DNA from: Intestinibacillus massiliensis
GTDB lineage: Bacteria; Bacillota; Clostridia; Oscillospirales; Butyricicoccaceae
Direction of reading: 5' to 3'
DNA length: 64,000 nt
NCBI GenBank assembly: GCA_029267335.1
Contig: JAJUJC010000001.1
Coordinates: 434,001 to 498,000, forward strand
The notes under the pieces were generated by a model that had not been told where the DNA came from, ran no database searches, and was given only the letters and a program-made list of their open reading frames with translations. The position numbers were made by a program, and so were the translations under genes. Position 1 is the stretch's first letter. Every line of letters starts with the position of its first letter. Positions 48,518 through 57,227 of the stretch are shown here, in pieces.

Positions 48518-49387
48518 TTAGAACATCCCGCCGAGAGATTTGATGATCTCGTAGGCGATGATGGCGAGGTAGGTGAACAAAAAGCACATGAGCATGAGGA
48601 AAGAAAACACACGGATTTTGGGCGGTATCTTCTGCGCCTCGGCTTTGAGCCGTTGTAACTCCAGCTGCTTGAAGTCGTGTGCCAGCATCTGAAAATACAC
48701 AGCGCTGTCATCTCCACGCAGCACTCCGATAAGTCCACGCACAACGTCCGAGAGCATGGGCGAATTGAGCCTTGCCTCAAATCGGGTAAGGGCGGCCTCG
48801 TAGCTGGACGAGCGCATATCGGCGGCCAGAATATCCAGCTCGCCGCCAAAGGCTTCCCCGGCGTTCTTCTTGAAATTCTCCACGATGGCCAGCACATCTC
48901 GGCTGGCTTTCAGTTCCTGCTCAATGTTGGCCACAAAGCGGGGCAGCTCGCTTTCCACGGCACTGCGCTTGACCTTGAGCTTTTCATCGGCCTTTTTGGT
49001 TTCCTTAAAATACACGAGCACAGCGAGGAATACAACCACCGGCACCGCCAGCGGGAACACCAGCCCTGCCGGGATCGCCACCAGCAATACCGCCCCGGTC
49101 TTAACCAGTGCATACGCCTGATAAACCTCCGGCGCTATGTTCATGCCGGTGGCCTTGAGCACATTTTTCAGCCGATGCTTGCGGTACTCATCCATACGGA
49201 TATACTTGGAGAGTTTCACCGCCCATGTCATGAGGTAGGTTTCAATGCTCTTTGCCGCCTTTTTTTCGGCTCTAGTGGTGTTGAGCATAGCTTTTGCCGT
49301 GCTGAGATACGGCAGGCGCAGCAGATCCAACAGTATAAAGAACAGCCCCGCCGCCAAGGTGACGCCAAATAAAAATAAAAATCCCAT
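48518..49387 (-). CDS. tadC: TadC-like pilus platform protein
   Basis: 289 residues with a GspF/T2SSF domain: cytoplasmic helical segment (VESELPRFVANIEQELKASR) and flanking transmembrane helices including the C-terminal LMLMCFLFTYLAIIAYEII. It is the partner of TadB as inner-membrane platform. ATG 49387 has GGAGG 8 nt upstream; GTG 49396 overlaps that site. Confidence 0.82.
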   Translation of the reverse strand: MGFLFLFGVTLAAGLFFILLDLLRLPYLSTAKAMLNTTRAEKKAAKSIETYLMTWAVKLSKYIRMDEYRKHRLKNVLKATGMNIAPEVYQAYALVKTGAVLLVAIPAGLVFPLAVPVVVFLAVLVYFKETKKADEKLKVKRSAVESELPRFVANIEQELKASRDVLAIVENFKKNAGEAFGGELDILAADMRSSSYEAALTRFEARLNSPMLSDVVRGLIGVLRGDDSAVYFQMLAHDFKQLELQRLKAEAQKIPPKIRVFSFLMLMCFLFTYLAIIAYEIIKSLGGMF

Positions 49388-49392
49388 ATCCG

Positions 49393-50322
49393 TCACCTCC
49401 TGTACTCAATGGGCTTTGTGAGCCGAAGCACACAGGCCGTTGAAATGAAAATAAGGGCGGCGCTGATAGCGAGAATAATCTGCCCCAGCGGGGTGTGCAT
49501 CAGCGTGTCGTACCAGCTTTTATTGAGCAGATACATCAGCGGAATGTTGCCAATCACGAAGATGGCCATGATAATAAACTCCTTGCGGGGTTCAAACACC
49601 AAGTATTCCAGCTCGGCGTTGACGATGCGCATATCACTGAGCTTACTGACAATGGGTGTCAGCGTGGTTTTGAGGCTGCGGTCGTGCTGGCAGTCGCACA
49701 GGGCATCGCACCATTCCCGGAACACCTCATTGTCGATTTTTCCTCGCAGGGCTTTCATCGCCTCCAGCACATCGGGACTCACCAGCTTTACCTGCATGAC
49801 AAAATCCCGGAACACCTGCTGCACAGGCGGGTTCAAATAGTGGAGGTTTTCCTCCACGGCGGTAAGAATATTCTCGCTTCTGAGATAGGCCGTGGTGATG
49901 ATGGACAGCGCTGTTTCCAGCTCGGAGGAGATGTCCTTTTTGTAATGGCTGGCAGTCATCTGCACATACCAGAACGGCAGCAGCATGAAACCCACCGCCA
50001 TCACTGGGGCGAGGAAGAAATTTCCCAGAACAATGGCGATGGATGCTCCCACGCCGAACAGCAGCAGTGAGCAGGCGCAAATCAGAGAAAAGCGGCTGCT
50101 TCTGCCGGTCATGGCCAGCACCTCCTGCGCCATGAGGATTTCACGCTTCAGGAAACCGGGCTTTTGCCTACGTTGTGCCGCCTTGATTTCGTCCTTGATG
50201 CTGTTCTCCTCTCTGGTAAGAAAGGAGAACAGACCATCGGTAAACTCCATCGGTTTTAAGCGAAGTAAAAGGAAAAAGCCTGTAATCATGCCAATACAGG
50301 CCAGTAATTGAATAGCGGTCAT
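49393..50322 (-). CDS. tadB: TadB-like pilus platform protein
   Basis: 309 residues, T2SSF domain with four hydrophobic segments and the helical motif ISSELETALSIITTAYLRSE. It overlaps tadA by 4 bp and lies 5 bp from tadC. TadB and TadC together form the platform on which TadA acts. Confidence 0.82.
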   Translation of the reverse strand: MTAIQLLACIGMITGFFLLLRLKPMEFTDGLFSFLTREENSIKDEIKAAQRRQKPGFLKREILMAQEVLAMTGRSSRFSLICACSLLLFGVGASIAIVLGNFFLAPVMAVGFMLLPFWYVQMTASHYKKDISSELETALSIITTAYLRSENILTAVEENLHYLNPPVQQVFRDFVMQVKLVSPDVLEAMKALRGKIDNEVFREWCDALCDCQHDRSLKTTLTPIVSKLSDMRIVNAELEYLVFEPRKEFIIMAIFVIGNIPLMYLLNKSWYDTLMHTPLGQIILAISAALIFISTACVLRLTKPIEYRR

Positions 50323-51668
50323 GCGGTTTTCAGACCTCCTTTCAGGCGATTGATGCGCTCCTGCGGCATCCCGTTTTCCAGCAGCCGTTTGCACAGACTG
50401 TCCGAGATGGGATTGATCACAGCGTGTTCGCCGGTGATAAAGAACTCATTGTTTTCAAAGCGATTTTCGCTGATCTCATACCGGAATAGGGTGCGGAAGC
50501 TGCGGCTTTGGTCGGGCAGGATTTCACACTCCATAATCTCCATGAGCCTGCGCTTTTTGTTCTCCAGCTGCTTGCAGAACACGATGATGGGATACGCCTC
50601 GGTGACATAGCCCATCAGGGTTTCGTCCGACATATCTACCGCCCTTTTACAGAGCGATACCATGCGGCGGTAGGTGGATTCACAGCTGTTAGAGTGGATG
50701 GTGGTCACCACCGCCACGCCTGCACGAGCGATTTCCTGCGCCGCATTAGCCTCCGCCCCTCGCATCTCGCCCACCACCACGATGTCCGGGTTAAAGCGCA
50801 GGGAGATGTCTACAAGGTCGATCTGGTCGATGCGGTACAGCTCATTTTCACTGTTGCGGGTGAGGGTATGCACCACGGAATTGGTCACCACGCCGTCCTG
50901 CTCCCGGACGAGAGACAGCTCCCTGCTGCCGTTTTCGATGGTGAACACCCGCTTGCTGTCCGGGATGGTGGAAAGGAGCCAGCCTGCCGCCGTGGTCTTA
51001 CCACTGCTGGTTGCTCCGGCAAAGCACATGGAAATGCCGTAGCGAACACACTCTGAGAGCAAATCCAGCATCTCCGCTGTGGCGCTGCCGCCGTCCAGCA
51101 AATCCTGCCGCCCAATGTTGTGGGGATTGACGATTCGGATGGAGGCTGCCGCCCCTACACGGGCATCCACGATGGGATGCTTCATCACGGCGATGCGGAC
51201 ATTTTCCGCAAGGGTGGCCACCACCAGCGGAGACTGGTCATCCAGAATGGTACCGGAGGCTTGGAGCATTCGGCGCAGCACATTCACACAATGTTCGGGG
51301 CTGTCGAAGTGCTCCGGAAGCTTGGCGCAGCGGCCACCGGAATACTGAATTTCAATATCCCGCCAGCTGTTGATGTCGATTTCCTCGATGCCCTCGCCGA
51401 AGATGTACTTGGTTAAAAAGGAGTATTCGGCCATCTCGGTGTAGAGGGTATCCACCAGCTCCTGCTGGCTCATGCCCTTGACCGACACCCGGCTGTCCTG
51501 CACAAACTTTACAATGTACCGCTTGATGTGCTCCTTGGCATCGGCGGCATTTCCGTCCGAGAGCAGGCCGCTGTGCTGAGCGGAGATGTACTCCTGCACC
51601 TTAGCCAGTACGGTGCGGAAATCCTCAGCTTCCTGCTCCGGGGTGAAAAACAAATTATGCCTGCTCAT
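50319..51668 (-). CDS. tadA: TadA/CpaF-type pilus motor ATPase
   Basis: 449 residues. Walker A GATSSGKTT (218-226), Asp box-like NPDIVVVGEMRGAEA and His box TTIHSNSCEST are present. It powers assembly of Flp pili. ATGA overlap with the TadZ-like gene shows coupling. The presence of a full motor argues for an active pilus. Confidence 0.92.
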   Translation of the reverse strand: MSRHNLFFTPEQEAEDFRTVLAKVQEYISAQHSGLLSDGNAADAKEHIKRYIVKFVQDSRVSVKGMSQQELVDTLYTEMAEYSFLTKYIFGEGIEEIDINSWRDIEIQYSGGRCAKLPEHFDSPEHCVNVLRRMLQASGTILDDQSPLVVATLAENVRIAVMKHPIVDARVGAAASIRIVNPHNIGRQDLLDGGSATAEMLDLLSECVRYGISMCFAGATSSGKTTAAGWLLSTIPDSKRVFTIENGSRELSLVREQDGVVTNSVVHTLTRNSENELYRIDQIDLVDISLRFNPDIVVVGEMRGAEANAAQEIARAGVAVVTTIHSNSCESTYRRMVSLCKRAVDMSDETLMGYVTEAYPIIVFCKQLENKKRRLMEIMECEILPDQSRSFRTLFRYEISENRFENNEFFITGEHAVINPISDSLCKRLLENGMPQERINRLKGGLKTA

Positions 51669-52477
51669 ACGCTGAACACCTCCTTTGCGATTTTCTCGAT
51701 TTCCTTGCGAAACCCACGGCTGTCCTTGAGGCCGAGGTCGGCCAGCAGATTTCCGGCCAGCACCTGTGCCTCCAGTTCCGAGGAGTGGGGAACGGTGAAC
51801 ACCGCTTTGCCCAGCACCTGTTCCATGTGTTCGCTGGCCTCGTTGGATTTCACGTTGCACACCGCCTTGTAGAGCTTGTCAAAATCGAAGCCCGCCATTT
51901 TTAGGTACTCCTGCTGACTGGACAGATAGCTCACGGATTTGAGGTCGCAATTCATCAGCCGCAGCACGGCATCGGACTCTAAAATGGACAGTGTCGACAG
52001 CTCATCAAAGAACAGGTGGCTGCTGCAATCAACCACGATATGGTCGGCCATATCCCGCAGCACCTCTAAAAATTGCTTCACCAGCGCAGGGGTGACCTCC
52101 GGGAAGCTATTCTCGTTTTCACCCTTACACAGCCCAATGACGGCAAGATGCCCCATGCGCTTGTGGGTGTTGCAGTTGTGCTTGACCAGCGTTTCTGTGA
52201 TGCTGGTACCGGCCAGAATGCTGCGGAGAGAACGGCTGTCCTCCAGCTCCGAGCTGGGGCAGATGCAGGGCAGCATGGGGGTGGTGGTATCGCAGAGCAG
52301 CAGGATCACGTCCTTTTTCTTCTCTGCCAGATGCTTTGCCAGTTTCACCGCCGTGGTGGTTTTGCCGCAGCCGGGGCTGCCCCACACCGCCAGCATTTGA
52401 GCGCCGCTGTCCGGTTCATCCGGTGGGTTGGCATCGCTGTTACGGCTGAACAGGCCGCCTTTTTTGAAGTTCAGCAT
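51665..52477 (-). CDS. TadZ/CpaE-like P-loop ATPase
   Basis: 270 residues of the ParA/MinD class: GSPGCGKTTT (33-42), DHIVVDCSS switch region and QVLGKAVFTVPHSSE. TadZ/CpaE proteins localise the Tad machine. Its ATG directly follows the stop of the CpaB-like gene. Confidence 0.82.
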   Translation of the reverse strand: MLNFKKGGLFSRNSDANPPDEPDSGAQMLAVWGSPGCGKTTTAVKLAKHLAEKKKDVILLLCDTTTPMLPCICPSSELEDSRSLRSILAGTSITETLVKHNCNTHKRMGHLAVIGLCKGENENSFPEVTPALVKQFLEVLRDMADHIVVDCSSHLFFDELSTLSILESDAVLRLMNCDLKSVSYLSSQQEYLKMAGFDFDKLYKAVCNVKSNEASEHMEQVLGKAVFTVPHSSELEAQVLAGNLLADLGLKDSRGFRKEIEKIAKEVFSV

Positions 52478-53302
52478 TTATTCAGCCTCACTTTCCGCAG
52501 GCGGTTCGGCAGGGGATTCCGGCTGACTTTCGACCTCACTTTCCGCAGTGTCAGGTGTTTCCTCCGCTTCGGGCGGGTACAGCTCGGTCAGCACCAATGC
52601 CTGCGCCTCGGTGAATTTGGCGGCGTTTTCTTTATCCCCACGGTAGACCAGCGACACATGGAGCGCCCCATCCGCTTCCAGCATGGCGAGGATTTTGCTC
52701 TGCTCCGGCGTAACCAGCAGGGTGACGGTAGAGGGCAGTTCCTTTTCCTCGGCATCAGCAGCCTGCTCACCTGTGTTGGCATCGTAGCCGCTGCCAGCGG
52801 TGACGGCGATGACCTCCACATATTGCAGTTCGGGCGGGATGATTGTCACGCCCTGCTTTTTGTAGTCCGGGGCGATGATGGACACAATGTCGCCCGAGAC
52901 GAGCTTGCCGGACAGCCCGGTGGCAAAGGTTTTCACCGATACCGACATGGCCTGCATCTCCCCGGTGAGGTTGTAGAGATAGGCGTTCTCAGCGGCGGGG
53001 GCATCGGCCACCTTGGAGCCGATGATGTAATCACCGGGCACAAGGTCAGCCGAGGCAAATTTACCGAGGACGGTGTCGAGGTTTTTCACCACACCCTCCG
53101 GCAGATTGTAGCCGCCCACCTCCACGGTATTCACCATGTCACCGGTGATTTCCTCCCCGATTTTGATGGGCTTCGTAACCCGGACGATTTCTTCTTTTTG
53201 GCTGAGTCCTTGGTTAAACAGTGGCGTGATGGCAAAGCAGATGAGCAGCGACAGTACGATGCAGATGACACCGATGACCGTCCTGTTTTTCAAGAAATTC
53301 AT
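52478..53302 (-). CDS. cpaB: CpaB/RcpC-like SAF-domain protein
   Basis: 274 residues. N-terminal membrane helix (TVIGVICIVLSLLICFAI), SAF domain (KPIKIGEEITGDMV, LVPGDYIIGSKV) and a long acidic C-terminal tail. CpaB-like proteins are wall-side components of Tad pili. GGGAGG precedes ATG 53302. Confidence 0.82.
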   Translation of the reverse strand: MNFLKNRTVIGVICIVLSLLICFAITPLFNQGLSQKEEIVRVTKPIKIGEEITGDMVNTVEVGGYNLPEGVVKNLDTVLGKFASADLVPGDYIIGSKVADAPAAENAYLYNLTGEMQAMSVSVKTFATGLSGKLVSGDIVSIIAPDYKKQGVTIIPPELQYVEVIAVTAGSGYDANTGEQAADAEEKELPSTVTLLVTPEQSKILAMLEADGALHVSLVYRGDKENAAKFTEAQALVLTELYPPEAEETPDTAESEVESQPESPAEPPAESEAE

Positions 53303-53317
53303 GCTGGTTTTCCTCCC

Positions 53318-53737
53318 TTAGATGAAATAGGCAAGCAAACAGCCCGCCGATAAAAAGGGCGCAAGGGGGAAGGTGTTTTTCGCCTCCCGCCCCCGCACCT
53401 TGCAGATGATACGGTGTGCCACCGCATAGAGAAGCAGCAGCGTCAGCCCCACCACGGTGGCCAGCAGTCCTTTTGTCAGCCCCAGCATTAAACCGCAGGC
53501 CGCCATGAGCTTGATGTCGCCGCCGCCCATACCACCGCAAAACACAGCAGCCAGCAGAAACGGCAAGGCGACTGATATTCCCCAGAGATTGCTCCAAGAG
53601 AAACACAGCAGTGCGGTTGCGACAATGGCGAGATTTATGGTGTCTGGAATGATGCGCCGCCTCAGATCAAACACCGAGGCGGCGCACAGCAAGGCAATAA
53701 AAAAGACCGCCTGCACAGTGGCCAGCTTATCCGGCAT
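53318..53737 (-). CDS. Prepilin peptidase (CpaA/TadV-like)
   Basis: 139 residues, several membrane helices, the two catalytic aspartates of A24 peptidases in DLRRRIIPD (D24) and GGGDIK (D74). It should process the Flp pilin encoded just upstream (11-bp overlap). Confidence 0.88.
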   Translation of the reverse strand: MPDKLATVQAVFFIALLCAASVFDLRRRIIPDTINLAIVATALLCFSWSNLWGISVALPFLLAAVFCGGMGGGDIKLMAACGLMLGLTKGLLATVVGLTLLLLYAVAHRIICKVRGREAKNTFPLAPFLSAGCLLAYFI

Positions 53738-53957
53738 AGTTGAACATTTCCTGCACCCTCTTGGTCAGGGTGGGCAGCACGGTTTTGTCGAAGAGCAGAT
53801 ACAACCCCGCCAGCACCAGAGCACCGATGACAACCGCCATCAAAATCTTGATCGCTGTGTCCACGAAGCCCTCGCCACGGGGATTCTGGAGCGCCATTTT
53901 TGCCTTGATCACCATCAGGTTTGCCTTGTTAGTCAGCTTGTTCATCATCTTTTTCAT
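53727..53957 (-). CDS. Flp-type pilin
   Basis: 76 residues. Basic leader ending NPRGEGFVDTAIK, with G/E at the processing site, then a hydrophobic helix (ILMAVVIGALVLAGLYLLF). This is the major pilin candidate of the Tad cluster. AGGAGG precedes ATG 53957. Confidence 0.75.
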   Translation of the reverse strand: MKKMMNKLTNKANLMVIKAKMALQNPRGEGFVDTAIKILMAVVIGALVLAGLYLLFDKTVLPTLTKRVQEMFNYAG

Positions 53958-53999
53958 GTTGTTTTTCCTCCAATATTTTAAATGTGAGATTGTTTACAT

Positions 54000-54242
54000 A
54001 CCGCCCATCTGCATGGGCGAAGGGGCTTAAGGCGCATGCATTTTCTGTGAAAAATGCAGGTTCGCTTTGCTCACGGTGCGCCTTGCGGGTGGGAACCAGT
54101 TCCCCCCGCAGTCCCCCCCATGCTCTCCGAGGGGATTTGGACGGTGGGGGCACACGGGGGAGGGTCGCTGACCCTCAGCCCGTGAGGTGCGCCGTGACAC
54201 GCTTTGCGTGTCACATGGCATTTTGGTCTGGCGCCAAAATGC
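54000..54242. ncRNA. Hairpin-rich intergenic region (candidate structured RNA or control site)
   Basis: No credible gene up to the micro-ORF at 54211. At least five hairpins occur in 240 bp: CGCCCAT/ATGGGCG (54003-54020), TGCATTTT/AAAATGCA (around 54037-54060), GAGGGTC-GCT-GACCCTC (around 54160), GTGACACGC-TTT-GCGTGTCAC (54194-54214) and GCATTTTGG/CCAAAATGC (54218-54242). It directly precedes the Flp pilin gene, so it may be a long leader or a structured RNA. Confidence 0.4.
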
Positions 54243-54294
54243 TGCGCGCCTTGTGCGGGTACATGGAGTTGATTTTCACTTCTAAATCGGGCAT
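54211..54294 (-). CDS. Possible 27-aa micro-protein
   Basis: ATG 54294 follows AAAAGGAG at 9 nt and codes for MPDLEVKINSMYPHKARSIL plus seven residues. The stop codon lies inside the GTGACACGC hairpin. It could be a leader peptide for the hairpin region or a remnant of a longer gene; unrecognised. Confidence 0.4.
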   Translation of the reverse strand: MPDLEVKINSMYPHKARSILAPDQNAM

Positions 54295-54344
54295 TTTGAT
54301 GTTCTCCTTTTCGTGTTTTTAGCAATAAAAAACAGCCCTGCGTA

Positions 54345-54899
54345 TTAGAGCTGCATTGCCTGTGTTTGTGCCGGTGGCTGGAATTGGATTTTCACAAAGC
54401 CGAACCGGTCGCAGTAGTGGAAGGTGCTGCCGTTTTCATCGTAAAGCTCCAGCACATCAGACATGGACAGCGAGTGTCCAGCGTAACCGGTCGGGTGCGC
54501 CACGTTGAATTTGGTATAGAGTGCCTCCAGATCGTTGGTTTCCACCTCGCCATCATAGACGGTTTGGTAATCGGCCATCTGCGGCAGGCCATAGCCCTTG
54601 GCGAATTCGTCAAGGCTGATGAAGCGCATCCGTACATCGGACTCTGGCTTCAGCTGCCACACCCGGCACTTTTTCAGCAGCGGCGCTTCCAGGTGATCCC
54701 GTTGACCGTTCACCAGCCGGTCGTACACACCATCTGTCCATTTGACCTCGGCGATGTCCTTTTGTCGATTGAGAAAGGCAGACAATTCTTCCGTCTGAAA
54801 CAGCGGATCAACCACCGCCTTGCCATCCCGGATGTACCCGGCAGGGTTGTTGTAGTACAAAACCACATCTTTTTCAATTTTTGCACCATTCTTTTGCAT
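54345..54899 (-). CDS. YodL-domain protein
   Basis: 184 residues. The C-terminal part DLEALYTKFNVAHPTGYAGH-SLSMSDVLEL...YCDRFGFVKI matches the YodL-like module found in many ICE and phage proteins; the N-terminal part is unclassified. AGGAGG precedes ATG 54899. Function unknown; it is often found with antirestriction-type genes. Confidence 0.78.
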   Translation of the reverse strand: MQKNGAKIEKDVVLYYNNPAGYIRDGKAVVDPLFQTEELSAFLNRQKDIAEVKWTDGVYDRLVNGQRDHLEAPLLKKCRVWQLKPESDVRMRFISLDEFAKGYGLPQMADYQTVYDGEVETNDLEALYTKFNVAHPTGYAGHSLSMSDVLELYDENGSTFHYCDRFGFVKIQFQPPAQTQAMQL

Positions 54900-54908
54900 G
54901 GATACCTC

Positions 54909-55481
54909 CTATGTCATGGTCATGCCTCCTTGCTGCTCCTGCTGCCGGAATGCCTCCATCGCTTCCTCGCTGGGGTACAACAGCTTGCCTTCCTGCAGCT
55001 CCAGCACAGCGAAATCATCTCGGTCGCAAATCATAATGCGGTGCTGATAGGGCTGCTGGATTTCAATGTAGTCCATCACCTCTTTTTCGCTGCAAAGCCA
55101 CACACCAGAAGCGTAGCGGCCATCCGGCAGAAAGCTGTAGCCGCTGTATTTCGGTTCGTTGCGCTCCACCGGCAGGGCGTTGGGCGGCCTAATTTGGGAG
55201 AGCTGGAGCTTGGCACTCTCCGGCAAAAGTTCAGGTTTGAGCACACCCACCACATCGCTGCGGAAAAAGCGGTGCTGCTCGCCGTCCGAGAGGGAGGTGA
55301 GGAATACAGACCGCCCGATGGGGTTGGGATTTGCGCCGTTGCCACCGGAGCAGAAAAATAGCTGATTGCGGTAGTCCTCCGGCAGCGCCTGACGGCTGAG
55401 GACGATAACCTTGTTATGCAGAGCACAGCCATAGCCGGTTTCGACACAGTCGGCGGCGGTGTAGAGATTTTTCGGTTCCAT
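54909..55481 (-). CDS. Unknown ICE accessory protein
   Basis: 190 residues, soluble, no recognised domain. Features: NPNPIGRSVFLTSLSDGE and KYSGYSFLPDGRYASGVWLC. It sits between the AbrB-like pair and the YodL gene in one operon (4-bp and 9-bp gaps). GGAGGG precedes ATG 55481. Confidence 0.65.
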   Translation of the reverse strand: MEPKNLYTAADCVETGYGCALHNKVIVLSRQALPEDYRNQLFFCSGGNGANPNPIGRSVFLTSLSDGEQHRFFRSDVVGVLKPELLPESAKLQLSQIRPPNALPVERNEPKYSGYSFLPDGRYASGVWLCSEKEVMDYIEIQQPYQHRIMICDRDDFAVLELQEGKLLYPSEEAMEAFRQQEQQGGMTMT

Positions 55482-55485
55482 AGGG

Positions 55486-55767
55486 CTATCCCTCCTTGCT
55501 TTGAAGCAGGCCGGTCAGCTCGACGATTAGCTGGATCTTTAGATCATCGGGCATGGTCTTGAAGGCTGCCCGAACATAGCACTCCACCGCCTCTGGGGAC
55601 TGGTCGCCCACCTCGATAATGTCCACCTTTTGCACACAGACATTGCCACCGGAAAAGCCGAGGCGCACAATGTCGCCGTAATCCATACCGGTGGCGGTGC
55701 GCAGCTCCTTGGGAATGAGCACACGGCCTTTGCCGTCAATCAGCTTATAGGTCGGTTTCTTATTCAT
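55486..55767 (-). CDS. AbrB/SpoVT-like DNA-binding protein (93 aa)
   Basis: An N-terminal swapped-hairpin AbrB pattern (KLIDGKGRVLIPKELRTATG, MDYGDIVRLGFS) is followed by a helical tail. ATG 55767 has GGAGG 8 nt upstream and overlaps the preceding gene by 8 bp. It is probably a transition-state-type regulator of ICE genes. Confidence 0.8.
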   Translation of the reverse strand: MNKKPTYKLIDGKGRVLIPKELRTATGMDYGDIVRLGFSGGNVCVQKVDIIEVGDQSPEAVECYVRAAFKTMPDDLKIQLIVELTGLLQSKEG

Positions 55768-56188
55768 CCTCGCCGCCTCCCTCCAACACAGAGCGCACAA
55801 CCTCCGGACTGATGCCCAAATCGCCGAACAGCTTTCTCAGCTCAGACGGCACCCGCTGCAGCGGATCGTCGCTGCCGATTACGATGTAGCCATCGCCGAT
55901 GGTGATGTCGAGGTCACCGTCCAGCGGAATGCCTGCGGCCTCCAGCAGAGCGTGAGGCACCGACAACTGTGCGGTATCCGGCGCTTCCACCGGCTCGCCG
56001 ATGGAGTCGATGCCCTTCTTGGTGATGAAAAACTCTCCATAGCTGTTCAGCTGCTTCACCGGGTGGTGAGACAGATAGGCCAGATGCACCATGTCGCCGA
56101 TGCCCACGCCCATACTATCCAACACACCGGGCGGCAGAATGATACTGTCATCCTCGGCAATGCGGCCCTTGATTTCTACGATTTTCAT
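55760..56188 (-). CDS. Double AbrB-like protein (142 aa)
   Basis: Two AbrB-like hairpins, IKGRIAEDDSIILPPGVLDSMG and a second with APDTAQLSVPHALLEAAGI; the helical tail resembles its neighbour's. It is coupled by overlap to the 93-residue AbrB-like gene, which suggests that they form a heteromeric regulator. AAAGGAGG precedes ATG 56188. Confidence 0.72.
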   Translation of the reverse strand: MKIVEIKGRIAEDDSIILPPGVLDSMGVGIGDMVHLAYLSHHPVKQLNSYGEFFITKKGIDSIGEPVEAPDTAQLSVPHALLEAAGIPLDGDLDITIGDGYIVIGSDDPLQRVPSELRKLFGDLGISPEVVRSVLEGGGEDE

Positions 56189-56215
56189 TGATATTTCCTC
56201 CTTTTTTCTCTGTGT

Positions 56216-57190
56216 TTAAGTGGTCTGTCCGATTTCATAGGAAACTCCATCTTCATCTTCGTCCTCCAATCCAAAGCCAAGATCAAACAGATTCATCTGA
56301 AACGAAGCCTTTTCTCGTTCCTTGGGATCGTAATTGGTGATGATGACCTCCGGGAACTCGCAGCCGCCCTCGTACCGCTGTGCCAGATTATTGATTCTGG
56401 TGACGGCGGTGATGTGGTAGCCCTCGTACAGCTGCCGAATGAATTCACAGTCGTTGTAGGACACCATCCACTTGCCACGGCTGCCTGCCAGCGTATCCCG
56501 CAGGCGCTGGTGGTCGGTTTTGCGAAATTCCACAGCGTAGTGGCCCTCGGTTTCGAAGTACGGCGGATCGCAATAAAAAAAGGCATCGTCCCGGTCGTAA
56601 TGCCGGATCAATGCCTCAAAGTCTTTATTTTCCACCGTGGTGTCAGCCAAGCGGCGGGATGCCTGCCAGATGACATGAAATGTTTTGCGAATATCGAAGG
56701 ACTGGCAGCCGTAAGAGGTGCAGCCGCTGCCATAGCTGTAACGGATGAGCTTGAAGAAGGCGGCGGCTCGCCACACATCGCTTGGCTCGGCTCGCTGTAG
56801 CAGAATGGCCTCAATCTCCGCAAACTCCGGGGGCGAGAGGTTGTGCTGCGCCAACTCCAGTTCTTCTTTTAAATATGCGGTGTCAAATTCGCCCTGCTCA
56901 AAATAGCGGCGCAGCACACTGAATTCATCTCTTGAGTTGAGGGGCAAAAAGCCCAGCTCCTTGAGAAAAGCCAAGGTACGCATCTTTACACAGTAGAACA
57001 GATTGGCGAGGTTGCCGTTGTAGTCGTTGTAGACCTCCTTGCCACCCTTACATTCGGGCGGCTTGCCAAACAGCACCCATCCGCCGCCCCCAAAGACTTC
57101 GATATATCTGCCGTAGCTCTTGGGGAATAGCCGGTAGATAATGCTGCGGAGGGCTTTTTTACCGCCCACCCAGCTGATAAAGCTATTGAT
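56216..57190 (-). CDS. D12-class adenine DNA methylase, apparent ATC start
   Basis: About 325 residues. Motif I WVGGKKALR...EVFGGGGWVLF, motif IV DPPY and a target-recognition part are present; it transfers methyl to adenine N6. The first standard start (GTG 57169) would cut off the conserved FISWVGG motif. In frame upstream the coding text continues to ATC 57190, placed 9 nt after GGAGG, with stop codons just before. I infer initiation at AUC or a mutated ATG. It may protect ICE DNA on entry. Confidence 0.82.
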   Translation of the reverse strand: MNSFISWVGGKKALRSIIYRLFPKSYGRYIEVFGGGGWVLFGKPPECKGGKEVYNDYNGNLANLFYCVKMRTLAFLKELGFLPLNSRDEFSVLRRYFEQGEFDTAYLKEELELAQHNLSPPEFAEIEAILLQRAEPSDVWRAAAFFKLIRYSYGSGCTSYGCQSFDIRKTFHVIWQASRRLADTTVENKDFEALIRHYDRDDAFFYCDPPYFETEGHYAVEFRKTDHQRLRDTLAGSRGKWMVSYNDCEFIRQLYEGYHITAVTRINNLAQRYEGGCEFPEVIITNYDPKEREKASFQMNLFDLGFGLEDEDEDGVSYEIGQTT

Positions 57191-57227
57191 ATTTCATCAC
57201 CTCCCTGAAACGCAAAAACGCCGATTG

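Noticed and set aside
52073-53353. 426-codon plus-strand frame opposite TadZ/CpaB genes
   Set aside because: The minus-strand genes have coupling, ribosome sites and domains; the plus frame has none.
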